This document shows, piece after piece, positions 1-10,944 of a DNA stretch of 64,000 nucleotides. Position 1 is the stretch's first letter; every line of letters begins with the position of its first letter. A program made the translations under genes and the position numbers. Under the pieces are notes generated by a model. The model did no database searches and was not told the origin of the DNA. It saw only the letters and a program-made list of their open reading frames with translations. The DNA is from Carnegiea gigantea (taxonomy: Eukaryota > Streptophyta > Magnoliopsida > Caryophyllales > Cactaceae): positions 1 through 64,000 of the forward strand of contig JAKOGI010002715.1 in the NCBI GenBank assembly GCA_029747015.1, read 5' to 3'.

Positions 1-236
1 CCCCCCCCCCCCCCAAAAAACAAAAAAAGGAGGAAGTTGTGACTTTGAGGTGTGAGATATATGAGGCATATTCAGAAATGAAACATATATATCATCAGGA
101 GAAGGGAGAATAGGGAATAATAAGGGGGGAATAATAATCTCTTCAACTTTTTTGTTTTGGCTCAGTGTAAATCTTTTTTCTGGGATTAACAGAAAATAAA
201 AAGAGGGGAATGAAGCTAGAGAAGAAGCAAACAAAC
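1..236 (-). other. 5' part of intron 1 of the Dof gene
   Basis: It starts with the GT donor at 236-235 on the minus strand and continues off-window. It has no open reading frame. A C14 run followed by A-rich sequence lies at 1-31 (G-rich on the gene strand). Extent inferred. Confidence 0.6.
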
Positions 237-287
237 CTGTTGCCAATTGGGAGGATCTAAATAGAGTGGAACTGAAGAGAAAACCAT
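237..287 (-). CDS. Dof-family transcription factor, first coding exon only (gene runs off the left edge)
   Basis: Reading the minus strand from the ATG at 287 gives MVFSSVPLYLDPPNWQQ, followed directly by a splice donor (CAG/GTTTGT, intron from 236). This 17-residue opening, MVFSS-x-YLDPPNW, is the characteristic short first exon of a subgroup of plant Dof zinc-finger proteins; the CX2CX21CX2C Dof domain is encoded in exon 2, which would lie beyond position 1. Family knowledge: Dof proteins are nuclear DNA-binding regulators recognising AAAG cores. The exon is exactly 51 nt, so the intron is phase 0. The region upstream (about 290-640) is pyrimidine-rich on the minus strand, as expected of a 5' leader. 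The zinc finger itself is not visible, so the assignment rests on the N-terminal signature and the donor site. Confidence 0.8.
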
Positions 288-660
288 CCTTCTTTTTTAA
301 TTCTTGGGTGCTTAATTCTTTTGGAATTAGGGGGATGATGTCTTTCTTTCTCTCTCTCTCTCTCTCTTTTTAGGTTCTTTCTTTCTTTTATAAAAGGTTG
401 ATGGAGCTGGAGAAGGTGGGTTCTTTGGAGATATGGTGGAGAATCAAAGTGATGAGAAGATCAGATAACAACACCAAACAGAGAGGCTATTCATATGGGG
501 GTTGAGGAGAAAGAAAGAAAAGCAAAGCTGGAAAGGGATCGAGAGGAGGGAATGAATGAGAAAAGAAAGAGAAATAGAGTTATAGAAGAGGGTTCTGAGC
601 GTCTGGTGTTTGGCCCTTTTTATTCTCCCATTCTTTATCTCTCTATTTTTGTTTTATTAT
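288..660 (-). promoter_or_regulatory. Probable 5' leader and core promoter of the Dof gene
   Basis: On the minus strand this is a CT/GA-rich leader upstream of the ATG at 287. A symmetrical TTTTATAAAA motif lies near 387-396 and a second A/T box (AATAAAAAGG) near 615-625. Either could be the core promoter, giving a leader of roughly 70 or 300 nt. The long pyrimidine-rich stretch favours the distal site. Inference only. Confidence 0.45.
341..370. repeat. (CT)n microsatellite in the Dof 5' leader
   Basis: About ten CT units flanked by TTTC repeats. On the gene strand it reads GA, a common feature of plant 5' leaders and a possible GAGA-type site. Confidence 0.85.
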
Positions 661-1493
661 AAAATTTAGGGTTTTTTTTTTTAACCATTCTGTATTTATT
701 TATCATTTTCCCTTTTTTTAAATCTTCTATAGTGGGCTATAAGTTCATTTCCTTAACCCTGAAGCTTACTAGTGATGCTTTGAACTGTCAACACATCAGT
801 GTGTAGTGCTACTGATGAGCTTCTATATATAATTATTTTTAAAAAAAAAATAAATGAAAAAGGTGGTGGGCAAGAGGGGCTGCTTTGTCCCCTCTTGCAT
901 GCAGGTAGGAGAGAGAAAGAGAGATTATGATCATGATGATTGTCTTGATGTGCCCTCCCAATTGTCCATTATTAACCTATAGTGGGATCATCTCACGTAA
1001 TCAAATTCTTACGCATAAAAGAAGAAAATGAAATCTCAATTTGCTGCATGAATTGTCTGTAATTTTTACTGTGAGTGCCATTCTGACCTTTTTTTCCCCC
1101 TTTTTATTATCATCAGATTATATATATCCATGGTTAGATTGGTGTAATACTACTTTAATTTAATTAATTCCTTTGATATTACAGGCTAGGAAAATGGTTT
1201 TTAAGCTGCGAAGCCCGATGTATTTTACAACTGCAGACCCCACACTACTCAGGACACAATTGAGCTTTATAAACTAAAGCAAATAAGGCTTCAAATTATA
1301 AGGTCGGAGAGAGATATGCAAAGTGAAAAAAGCAGTAAAAGAGGGAGAAGAAGTAGTTGAATAAAAACAAAAATAACCCTTACATTTTCAAAGTTTTTGA
1401 ATCAACTTATAACATTCCACAAATGAGCTTTATTTAAGTTTATGAAGCTGCAAGCTTTAATCTTCTAATTAGTTTTGTTTAATTTACTACAAC
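661..1493. other. Dof upstream intergenic sequence
   Basis: No supported gene. An imperfect hairpin lies at about 761-826: an arm starting AAGCTTACTAG pairs with one ending TGATGAGCTT, with several G-T pairs. The rest is AT-rich and unremarkable. Confidence 0.4.
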
Positions 1494-1496
1494 TTA

Positions 1497-1792
1497 GGGT
1501 CTGTTTTTTGGCTGAAAAATATGAGTTGAGAAATTGATGAAATTGGTTGAGATTAGTAAAAGTAAGTTGAATTAGGTTGAAGTGGATATTCTTTTGTCAA
1601 AGTGGGTTGCAGTGGATTGAAGTTAGTTGACTTTTTTTTATATGATGTGTAGAAGTGGGTTAAAATAGTGCAAAGTGTGCTAAAATGAGTTGAAATTGGT
1701 TAAAGTGTATATTTTTTTATTTAAGTTGGTGAAGTGGGTTGAAGTTAGTTAAGGTTGGTAAATTAGAATTTATCAATGGAAGGAACAACGAC
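1497..1792. mobile_element. Tourist-like MITE with internal GGTTGAAGT minisatellite (copy A)
   Basis: TTA target duplications flank it (1494-1496 and 1793-1795). The left end GGGTCTGTTTTTTGG is imperfectly complementary to the right end (GTCGTTGTTCC on the other strand). The interior is a degenerate array of about ten 10-bp units (gGTTGAAgTg). A second, 3'-truncated copy is at 37997. TTA/TAA duplications suggest the PIF/Harbinger group. Confidence 0.6.
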
Positions 1793-1795
1793 TTA

Positions 1796-2797
1796 AGGTA
1801 ATAATGTCTGTGTGTGATATATTAATTATCTTATTTTTTAGTTTTTGCAACTAAATATTTACAAATTCTAATTTTAATGCATTTATGCTATGGTTTTCTA
1901 TCCAGTTGTATGTAGAGATTGTTTCTATTACTTTACATTGTTCTTCTTACCTAGTTTTCAGAATGTACATTTTTTCATTCATTTTATAGATTGCAAGGAT
2001 TGCACAATATTAATGTAGGCATTTTCATTCATTCTATTATACACCACAACAAAAAATGAATGGCTTGTGAGAACCACACAAGCAAGAAGCTAGGATGAGT
2101 TTGGTATCAATCTACATTTTTGGTTATCTCGTCTTGAATTAATTTGGATTGTCATTGTGGACGTACGATCTAAAGTAAAATATATATTTCAGACACGTTA
2201 CTAGAACTGTATGGCTATATTTTCATTGCTTGATTCATGTTTTTCTCTATTTTTCTTTGATAAAAACAGGAACCGCATAAAAATCCCAAAAGCTCGCTTG
2301 CTTAATTGGGTTTTGCTTTTCTTCTTCAAAGTGCACACATAAAATCTCATGCAGTGTTACAGCGAAAATCATGAGAGCGATTGATACATAAATATCTTTG
2401 TCCAATGTATATGGATGCGTCCATAGATGAAGAGAGAGAGGAGATGAGGTGATGGTGAGACCATTTGGCCCAGTACATGATCGATGACGTCAAGGAGAAA
2501 TGCATATGGAGCTGGGAGAGGCTAATTACGGATGCTACTCGAAGATGCTGCCTTATACATGTCCTCTGCTATATATGTTACGTGATGAAGTCTTTTTCTG
2601 CTTTTTTCACTGATCATTGTAAAGATATATATGAATCTTAATCATTCATGCACATTATGTGAATCTTAGAATAACCCTAGAGCTTAGCTAGCTGCCCTAT
2701 ATGTAATCTGGTTCAAAAGTGTTCTTGATATTAACAATAACTAGCTTCAATCAATTTCTTAAGGTAGCCCAATAATTAGCTTCTTTATTATATCACA
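1796..2797. other. Intergenic sequence without supported feature
   Basis: AT-rich, no convincing exon, repeat or transposon terminus seen. Confidence 0.5.
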
Positions 2798-2805
2798 ATG
2801 ATAAC

Positions 2806-2884
2806 AACCCCTCCCCCCCCCCCCCCAAAAAAAGAAAAAAGACCACGAGTTTTTGCAATTATTATATATATATTATATATATAT

Positions 2885-2944
<60 letters not shown>

Positions 2945-2961
2945 ATATATATATATATTGT
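2806..2961. repeat. Poly-C tract followed by a (TA)n microsatellite
   Basis: About 14 Cs, then an A-rich stretch, then nearly 100 bp of TA units from about 2861. Open frames here translate only to Tyr-Ile repeats and are not genes. Confidence 0.9.
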
Positions 2962-3050
2962 AAGATGTGTTGGTCCTTGAACTCGCTATTTGGCCCATCT
3001 CTAAATTTAGATAACTTCATAGGTCAGTCTTGTCTATTGGCTTTCTTTAA

Positions 3051-3446
3051 AGCTCCGTTTGAACCTTAAAAAATTTAGTGGAAAGAAAAAAATTTGAAAA
3101 AGTTTTTTTTTTTTCTTGTGTTTGGTTTAGAAAAAATAACAAATAAAAATATATGGAGGAAAGTTAGGTGAAAAAATTGTTAAAAATAATTAATAAAATT
3201 TTTCTCATAAAATTATTAGAAAAATTCGAGAAAAATTCCCAACCTCCTTTAACCTCACATTGTTTAGATGACATCAAAATGATTCAATAATTCATCAACA
3301 TTCAAATTTTTCATCCAAATTTTTGTATTTTTTCCTCAATTTAAGCAAGAGAAAAAAAAACTCATTTTCTCCTTACTTTTTTTCCTTCCCATTTTTTTTC
3401 CTTCAAGTTTTTTTTTCATCAAATTTTCTAAGGATCAAACAAAACC
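3051..3446. mobile_element. Tourist-like MITE, family 1, copy 1
   Basis: TAA duplications at 3048-3050 and 3447-3449. The ends are inverted repeats of about 38 bp: AGCTCCGTTTGAACCTTA on the left pairs with TTAGGTTTTGTTTGATCCTT at the right end on the other strand. Both ends continue into an AAATTT/AATTTT and T/A-rich subterminal zone. Full-length relative at 39202-39598 (397 bp), alignable along its whole length. No coding capacity. Confidence 0.82.
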
Positions 3447-3449
3447 TAA

Positions 3450-4598
3450 ATGAATCGCTTCTTATATACATCACCACATATATATGAGATATTGCAAAAA
3501 TTGGGTTCTTAAGGACTCCAAGCCATAGTTACTGCCCAAGCACCAAATCCTTTACGTCTGGCCTTGTAATTTTCATGAATTTCGTACGTTTTTGGAGGTT
3601 TTTACACCCACCTCATGACCTATCATGCATTAAATCAATTGATTTATTTATTTAAATTAGTACGTATTTACTTCTTTAAATTTTTAACACACATTCAACT
3701 TCAAATTACAATAATGTCCTTCGTTGAAATTTTGAAATATAAATAGGTAAGGATAAAAAAAACTTATTAAAATAAGTGCAAGCTAAGAAAAAGTAAGAAA
3801 ATTAGAAAAATAAAGTAAAAATAAGATTTGCATTTTTTATAAAAAAATTATGGAAATTAATAACTTAAATTCTCAATAAATAAATTTTATACGACTTATT
3901 GAAAACATGAATATGAATTTTAAAAAATTAGTAAATTTTAATGAATTATTATAAGAATAAAAAAGTTTTTGCTTGAAAAAGTAAGTAAATACTTCAAAGA
4001 TCCATTATCATCATCTAATCATTAGAATTAATGTGCAAGTTATTTAAATATGAATGAAAAACTACCACATTTATGTCCCGCTGCTCGCTCCACCATCCGC
4101 TAGGAGTTTACAAGAAAACTAAAACCAAAAAATTTAAAATTGACTCGGTGAATGAAAAAAAAGGTTTGGTTTTTAATTCGGTTTTGATTTGACTAGTTCA
4201 GAAAAGTCAATTGTTGCTAGTTAAATAACACAAAAAATTTATGAACTTTTTTGAAAAATTCAAAAGAAAACATTTTTTAAATTTGTTTATTTGTCTGTGT
4301 TCTAGATCAGTTAATTTACGAACTATTATCCTGTATTGAACGAGAAACACATTAAACAAACTAAAAAACTTCTAATTATAACGATAAAGTTGGACAGAGT
4401 TGAGTTTTTTTAATGTTCCTTATAAATTTTTGATATTTTAATAATACTGGTAGTTATTATAAATGTGATCAAAAATATAACAAAGGATTTTCAGTGTAAT
4501 TTTTATAATTTTATTTTTTATTTTTAATGTTTAATTACTAATTTTTATGTATGTTCCTGTTTCAGAAAAAATTGTATAAATCCTTTTTTGATACTTAT
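3450..4598. other. AT-rich intergenic sequence
   Basis: No gene or transposon boundary supported; very A/T-rich between 3700 and 4000. Confidence 0.5.
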
Positions 4599-4613
4599 AA
4601 TTTTCATATTACC

Positions 4614-4802
4614 ACCCATTGTCCCGTGAGTTCAGCGGTAAGGTAGGATGAATTTTACCTGCAAGGTCAAGGTTTTGAATCCTCCCACCATTGCGGCGCT
4701 TGGAGAGGCATTCCGTTGAGGAAGCTCTTAGCTGAAGCCCTGCCCTTGGCTTGGGGTGGGCTTGACCCCATGCCTAAAATTTCTGCCCCCAAAAAAAAAA
4801 AA
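4614..4802 (+). mobile_element. tRNA-derived SINE
   Basis: A 15-bp perfect target duplication (AATTTTCATATTACC) flanks it at 4599-4613 and 4803-4817. Near the 5' end is a polymerase III A-box-like GTGAGTTCAGCGGTAAGG, and about 45 nt on a B-box-like GGTTTTGAATCCTC, as in tRNA-derived plant SINEs. It ends in C5A14. Length about 190 bp fits the class. It encodes nothing; mobilisation would have needed a LINE reverse transcriptase. The perfect duplication suggests a fairly recent insertion. Confidence 0.87.
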
Positions 4803-4817
4803 AATTTTCATATTACC

Positions 4818-5262
4818 TATCAATTCTTTTGAAAGTAACTTTTGCCTATTTTCGTTTTTTCTTACATTGTTATGATTTTGATAAGATTTTTTTAATTTTA
4901 TCTGTAAATCATTGATTATTTTCAAATCACAAAAATGAAGGGTTGTTTCCACACTGTTAAACATAATTTTGTGAAAAATTGAAGAGCATAAAAATTAGTG
5001 CAAAAAGGCTAGGGCAAAGAGGAATTAGTGCTCAATATTTTAGGGATATTCGTGTAAAAATCTCCACGAGCCTTTTCTTTGTGAAAATGCTCTTGATCTT
5101 TGTAAATTTGATTACAAACATATCACTGAACTTATTTGCATATTCTGATCATTCCTTTATAATTATATCATGGCCCCTTAGGTCATTAAATGTAGTGCTC
5201 TACAGTGACAACGCTTTTTAAGGAAAAAACCTTAGTCAGCTTCACATTGCTGCGTGATTGTG

Positions 5263-5342
<80 letters not shown>

Positions 5343-5983
5343 CAATTACTACTGTATGTAGTATTGTTCTTAGTAACCGATCCTAAAGGCATCAAATTCT
5401 CAAAAAATATAAATAAATAAATGTATAATAGGAGCTTTTTTTTTTGGTTGAGTAGTGTATAATAGGAACATTGAATTCCCTGATAAACTTTTTGAAACAT
5501 CAACCCTAGCTAGCAAGTTTCATGAGGTTGGATCTCGGCAAGATCAAAGCAACCTTCCAAGCGTTAGTTCGTTTTTCAAAAGATCCCCCTTAGGATAGCA
5601 TAAATTGAAATGCTTATGATGCAAGATACCCCTTCTTTAACATACATGTGTGGGAAAAGATCAAACAACAAAGTCCATATCATATTTCTACAAGCACATA
5701 ATTCCATAATCAACGTCAGTCCCATATATTAAAATTTGTTTACATGACAAATATACATTTAAAAAATATGTTTACTTGGTAATTAAGTATCCTTTCTTTT
5801 TTTCGAAAGATTATTAACAATTAATCAAAAATATAACCAATTATGATTTAATATTCAACTGGTCGATTCTCATAATTAATGCATCCAGAGTTGATTATTT
5901 GACATCAAGGGACAGATGTTTGTCTTAAATATTTTTCTCCTAATAAGTTATCCTATACAGGCAAGAGTGATGGCCATGGCAAC
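4818..5983. other. Intergenic sequence between SINE and LINE
   Basis: No supported gene; holds the (AT)n tract at 5267-5341. Confidence 0.5.
5267..5341. repeat. (AT)37 microsatellite
   Basis: Uninterrupted AT dinucleotides of about 75 bp. Confidence 0.95.
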
Positions 5984-6061
5984 AGTAGTAGTGTTTTTTT
6001 TTTTTTTTTTTTTTTTTGGTGCAGAAGAGGGGACTTAGCCCCAAGAATCACTTTTATTGAT

Positions 6062-7214
6062 TCACAATAAATCTGATGGATTTAACCCTTTCATGGTCCG
6101 CAAACAATAATGCCAACATCTCCCTAGGAGGCTCCTAAAAAACATAAAATCACAATCGAGTCCAAGGCCTATGTTGGCCATAGCATCGGCTACATAATTT
6201 GCTTCTCGGAAGACGTTAGTAACCTTCACTTCCCAGTTCGGTAGCTCAAGAAGCATCCTACACTGCTGAACGATGGCATATTGGCGCGCATTACAGGTCA
6301 TGCTGCCATTCAAGAAGCGTGCCACGATGATGGAGTCGACGCCAATGATGAGTTTCTTGAATCCCTTATCTCTTGCTAATGTCAGCCCCCGCCCTCATTC
6401 TTTCCACAAAGCCCCCCAGCCACTCCCCGTTCCAACCTCAAAATGCACCACCCCCTCCTGCCGGTCCCGGGCTGTTCTTCGAGGAACCATCTATGTTCAA
6501 CGCTACCCATTCCGCTGGGGTTGGTTCTCAACCCACCAAAACTTCTCGTCTCGTGACAGTGATGGTATTGAGCCACTTCGCTTCTAATGAGAAGGCTCTA
6601 ATGGATTCTTAGAATTTCTCAAAAAGGAACTGGAGTATATCCATTGGTATATAGGAGGCTCTCCCAAAGCACTTGTCATTCTGCCAACGCCAGAGCCACC
6701 AAACGATAGTAACGAACTTGATGGGCCAGTTAGCACCAGTGCTTACGAGGGTGATATTACGATGAATCCATTCCTGTACTGCAATGTTCAGATCATGAAC
6801 TCCTTAACTAGCTCGTTCAAAATATTGTCATATCCCTATGGCTTCACTGCATGATCTTAAAATGTGCTCAGTGTTCTCCGTGACATTTACGCATAATAAG
6901 CAGTTTGGGTCAGTTGCTAGTTCCCTCTTTACCCTGTTCTCATTTGACAATAAAGCATCATAGGATACTGGCCATAGCAGAACTTTCATCTTTTGGGGTA
7001 CCTTTACTTTCCAGATGGTTTGCCACGTCCCCTGGTCAAATGGCGATTCAACTCCACGAATTAAGTTAATTGCTGACTGGATGGAAAAATTTCGCGATGG
7101 TGTCCCTTCCCAAAATAGTTGGTCACTAACTCCCGTATCCGGATAACTTGGATTCCGGCAATCCGGTTTAGGATGGTTTGAGGGAGCACTTCTTCCAATT
7201 CGTTCCATCTCCAT
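6062..7214 (-). pseudogene. LINE ORF2 C-terminal part: zf-RVT and RNase H domains, broken
   Basis: The frame at 6828-7214 encodes a zf-RVT segment (F-WEG-TPSRNFSIQSA, WKVKVPQKMKVLLW, then CLLC...EH...C metal-binding residues). Several frames on, 6062-6500 encodes the RNase H domain typical of plant LINEs: a GVDSIIVARFLNGS segment with the catalytic-type Asp, then VFREANYVADAMANIG near the end. Frames change between the pieces and stops interrupt them. In an intact element RNase H would degrade the RNA strand of the cDNA hybrid. The 3' end runs into the poly(A) tail. Confidence 0.85.
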
Positions 7215-7402
7215 CCCATGTCATGACTCCAGTATTCCGCCACCTTTTTCGATTGCTCCGCACTTGAAACTGGTTGGTCTGTTAGCTCCATCAGTGGTTT
7301 ATACGTGGCCAATTTATGGAGCCAAAAGAGGGTGCATTGTCCATTCCCTACCGCGTGGGAGGTGCCTTTTGGGAGGATAGCTCTATTTTTCCATACTCAT
7401 TT

Positions 7403-8956
7403 TCACAAGTTAAACGGGTTACGACAAATTTTTGGGCATTCAAGATCGAGTCTACCTTTGCAATATTTATGTCCCAAGACTCGTGTCCATAATGCTTTGG
7501 AATCTTGAATCATCCGCCAGCCCACTTTTGCCATGGAGGCTGAATTGAGGTCCCTTATAGGTCTTAGTCCAAGTCCTCCATGTGCCAAAGGGCTTATTAC
7601 TTTAGCCCATGCAACTAAGAAAGGTTTCCACTCTGCATTATTTCCTGCCCAGAGAAACCGTCTCATCTTCCTATCCAGCTCGTCGCAAATAGATCGTGGA
7701 AGGTGACAAGTCTGCACGGTATAGGCCAGAATAGCCGAAAGTGTGGATTTAATCAATGTAATCCGACCCGCTAATGATAGACATTTTGTACGCCATCCCG
7801 AGAGGCGCTTATCCACCCTATCAATGACATGTTGAAACATAGTCTTGCTAACCTTCCTTGACAAGTACCCCCAGATACTTACCCAGATCGTCTGTAACCG
7901 GAATTCCAATTACATTACTAATGTTCTCCACTTCTGAGTTACCCACATTCCTGAAAAAAATGATCCTTGATTTTTCATAATTTACTTTCTGACCTGAGGC
8001 AGCACAAAACTTTTCGAGGCACTCCTTAACCACATGTGCTTACTCTACTAAGGCTTCAGCGAATAGAACCAGATCATCTGCGAGCATTAAATTCGAGATA
8101 AAAAGTCCCCCTCAACTAGCTGTCACCAGCTTCCATCTTTTCTCAAGGACTGCTGCTTCAATGACATGGGCTAGTCTCTCCATGCATATTACAAAGAGAT
8201 ACGGGGAAAGTGGATCCCCTTGGCGAATTTCCCTCGTGGGCTTGAATGCCTCCGTGGGTATCCCATTCCACAAGACACTCATAGAGTAAGCTAAGATACA
8301 ATCACAGATTACCTTCACAAGGGGTAAGGAGAGATGCATTTTAATTAAAGTGTCTCTAATGAAACTCCATCGGATGCGATCGTAGGCCTTCTCAAGGTCT
8401 ATTTTGATCACCATGTAACCCTTTTCCCCTTTCTTATGCCTCAACGTGTGTAGTACCTCCTATATAATAATCACATTATCTATGCTTTGCCACTTCGGTA
8501 CAAAACTAGCTTGAGTCGAGGCTACAACATATGGTAAGACCTCCTTTAGTCGTTCCACAATAGCCTTGGTGACCACTTTGTAGACAACATTGCAAAGCTC
8601 AATAGGTCTGAATTGGGTGATGGACTGAGGATGTTCTACCTTCAAGATGAGTGTAAGGAAGGGGTGATTCAATAGCTCTGGACTTTCTTACCCATTAAGA
8701 ACCCCTAAGGCAGCTTTGGTCATGTCCCGACCCACAATATTCCAATAACGTTGGAAAAAGGTAGTTTGAAATCCATTGGGCCCTGGAGCTTTAGGGTTGC
8801 ATGCCTTTCTAGTGCATACCATACCTCACTGGGAGTAAACGGCTTCACCAAAGCCTCCCGTAAATCTGGTGTGAGACTCGAGAATCGGTGCTCCATGTTT
8901 CTGGTCTCATGCAAATTAGTGACATCTTCAGTATATAACGCCTTGTAGAAGTCCAC
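7403..8956 (-). pseudogene. LINE ORF2 reverse transcriptase region, broken
   Basis: Recognisable reverse transcriptase blocks lie on the minus strand: FRPIELCNVVYKVVTK and LPYVVASTQASFVP near 8500-8650; IKIDLEKAYDRIRW near 8390; REIRQGDPLSPYLFVICME near 8200; and LADDLVLFAEAL near 8050-8085, the catalytic box with the usual F replaced by L. VNYEKSRIIFF follows, and then the thumb-like region at 7403-7909 (DDLGKYLGV frame-shifted, VDKRLSGWRTKCLSLAGRITLIKS, CDELDRKMRRFLWAG). At least four frame changes separate these pieces. Normally this enzyme performs target-primed reverse transcription; here it cannot be made. Confidence 0.9.
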
Positions 8957-9285
8957 TGCCAGCTTCTGCAGCTTATCCGGGTCCGTGATCCATTCCCCTT
9001 CGCTGTTCTATGATCCTTTAATTCTATTGACCCTACGTCTTACAATCATGCTGATATAGGAAACGTGTATTTCGATCTCCATCTCTAATGTAATCCATTC
9101 TGGATTTTGGAACCAGTATAGTTCAATTTGATCGAGGACTTCGTCTAGGTGGCCACATCGTTTCCTTTCCAATTTTATAAGGTACCAAGGTCCTTCTTCC
9201 TCGAGACGACGTTGTATCCCCTCAATTCGACTTCAAATTTTCCTTTTCTTCCGAAACAAATTACCAAAAGTCTCTTTGTTTCGGG

Positions 9286-10058
9286 TAGGGCTGGCAATGG
9301 GGCGGGTACGGGGTGGGTTTTGTCATACCCTTACCCATACCCATTTGGAAAATTAGTACCCATACCCATACCCATACCCATCGGGTATTATAAAATCATA
9401 CCCATACCCATACCCACCGGGTATTGCGGGTATTGCGGGTTTTATTCGGGTACATATAGACAAAAAAATTGAACCCATTTTATACCAATATTCAACCAAA
9501 GAAGGAAACATGCTACATTCATATTAGACTTCCGATTTCCAACAATACATCATATCATATAAAAGTATAAGACTATGATTATTCTTAGAACATCTACAAC
9601 TAGATGCTTCCTGGTGTATATGCCAATACACTCAAGAACTCATGTAAAACTTTAAGAAAAACCAAGCTAACACACGGCCTTTGTGAGAAACCACAATGTA
9701 ACTAACTAGGAGAATCCAAGAGTTGGGGAGGATGAAACGAGGGAGTGGGACGAGTAGAGTCAGGAGTGACCGAGTAAGAGAGAAATTTATACTTAGGGTT
9801 TTGTTTTTGGGCTTGGGCCAATTTTAATTTTATAAAAAATGAAAATGGGTATGGGTATACGGGGCGGGTACTAGTAAAATGGGTATGGGGCGGGTATGGG
9901 GCGGGTGGAACCTATACCCATACCCATACCCATACCCATACCCGTTTAGCAATACCCGCCCCATACCCATTTTCAAAAAAAAATTCGTACCCATACCCAT
10001 ACCCATCGAGGCGGGTTTTGCGGGTTTTAAACAGGTACGGGTTTTATTACCAGCCCTA
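9286..10058. mobile_element. Non-autonomous hAT element nested in the LINE
   Basis: Perfect 8-bp target duplication GTTTCGGG (9278-9285 and 10059-10066), the hAT signature. Terminal inverted repeats TAGGGCTGGCAAT (left) and TAGGGCTGGTAAT (right, other strand). Both subterminal zones hold dense GGGTAT/ATACCC arrays, present in both orientations so that the two halves could fold back on each other. The central 350 bp is unique AT-rich sequence with no transposase. It sits between the LINE endonuclease and reverse transcriptase regions, so it is younger than the LINE. Confidence 0.92.
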
Positions 10059-10287
10059 GTTTCGGGTATTAAGATGAGCTGCCAGATCCCTCAATGCGAT
10101 GTGAATGTGGGTCGTCATCCTCTAGTTCTATCGAATCTGATTATCAAAGTCTGAGTGTAGCATCCACGCTGCTTGGAATCTGAAGGGTTTTGCTCTCTCC
10201 AATCTGATTGACCCTTCGTTGATATGAGGATGGGCACGTGCTCAGATTGAAGCCGGACTAAATATCTCATGCCTCCTCCTGAAATTT

Positions 10288-10944
10288 TTATCTCCAAGCC
10301 ACATTACAAAGAGCTCGGTCCAATCTTGCGGTCTTATGTGTACTCGGAGTACGTCCCCGAACCCAGGTAAATTTGTGTCCCTTAAACCCAATGTCAAGTA
10401 ATGCGTTATTCTCAATCCAATTATTGAAATTTGCACAACGTCTTGCCATGTCTGAACCTTCATGGTCCCTCTCCTCTAGAGTTCTTATTTCATTAAATTC
10501 ACCTGCCAGTAGCCTAGGGCATTGCGTGATCGTAGCTATTCCTTCCAGTTTCCCCCATAATTCGTCTCGTGCCGCAGTGTGGGGATTAGCATAAATGGTT
10601 GTGAAGAGTCGACCCCTTTTTCTGCTAGTATTCACTTCTACAGTAATGAATTGATTATGGGCTTTAACGAGATGCAGTTTTAACTGGTTATCAAGCCATA
10701 GCACCCAGATGGCTCCTTGATAACCACTTGGGTCCACACGAAACTGCCCCCCAAAACCAATCTTGCTACACACTTCGTCGGCTCGGGTTCCACTGATGTG
10801 TGTTTCTAGTAGGACAATAATCTTGGGTCTGTGCATTCTAATGTGTTCCTTGAGCGTATTCATGAAGTCACGACCCCTAGCTCCCTGGGTATTCTAAAAT
10901 AATATCTTGGTATCTCGAAACCCTACATTATTTGGAGAAGACAT
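10288..10944 (-). pseudogene. LINE ORF2 start and AP-type endonuclease domain, broken
   Basis: The ORF2 start is probably the ATG at 10944 (MSSPNNVGFRDTKILF), followed by a stop where the family has Trp, then NTQGARGRDFMNTLKEH. The downstream open frame from 10863 carries endonuclease/exonuclease/phosphatase motifs: VLLETHISG with the metal-binding Glu, LLAGEFNEI (the family norm is GDFNE, so the Asp is replaced by Glu), KFTWVRG and KTARLDRAL. The domain normally nicks target DNA. After 10288 the frame breaks, and the hAT insertion follows at 10058. Confidence 0.85.

Noticed and set aside
2798..2980. Open frame of Tyr-Ile repeats
   Set aside because: It is the translation of a (TA)n microsatellite; the same applies to frames at 5186-5503, 15123-15624 and 25317-25663.
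6273..6612. Plus-strand open frames over the LINE RNase H region
   Set aside because: They are antisense to a clear RNase H domain on the minus strand.
9149..9472. Open frame with Tyr-Pro-Ile repeats, also 9879-10154
   Set aside because: Produced by ATACCC/GGGTAT subterminal repeats of the hAT element.
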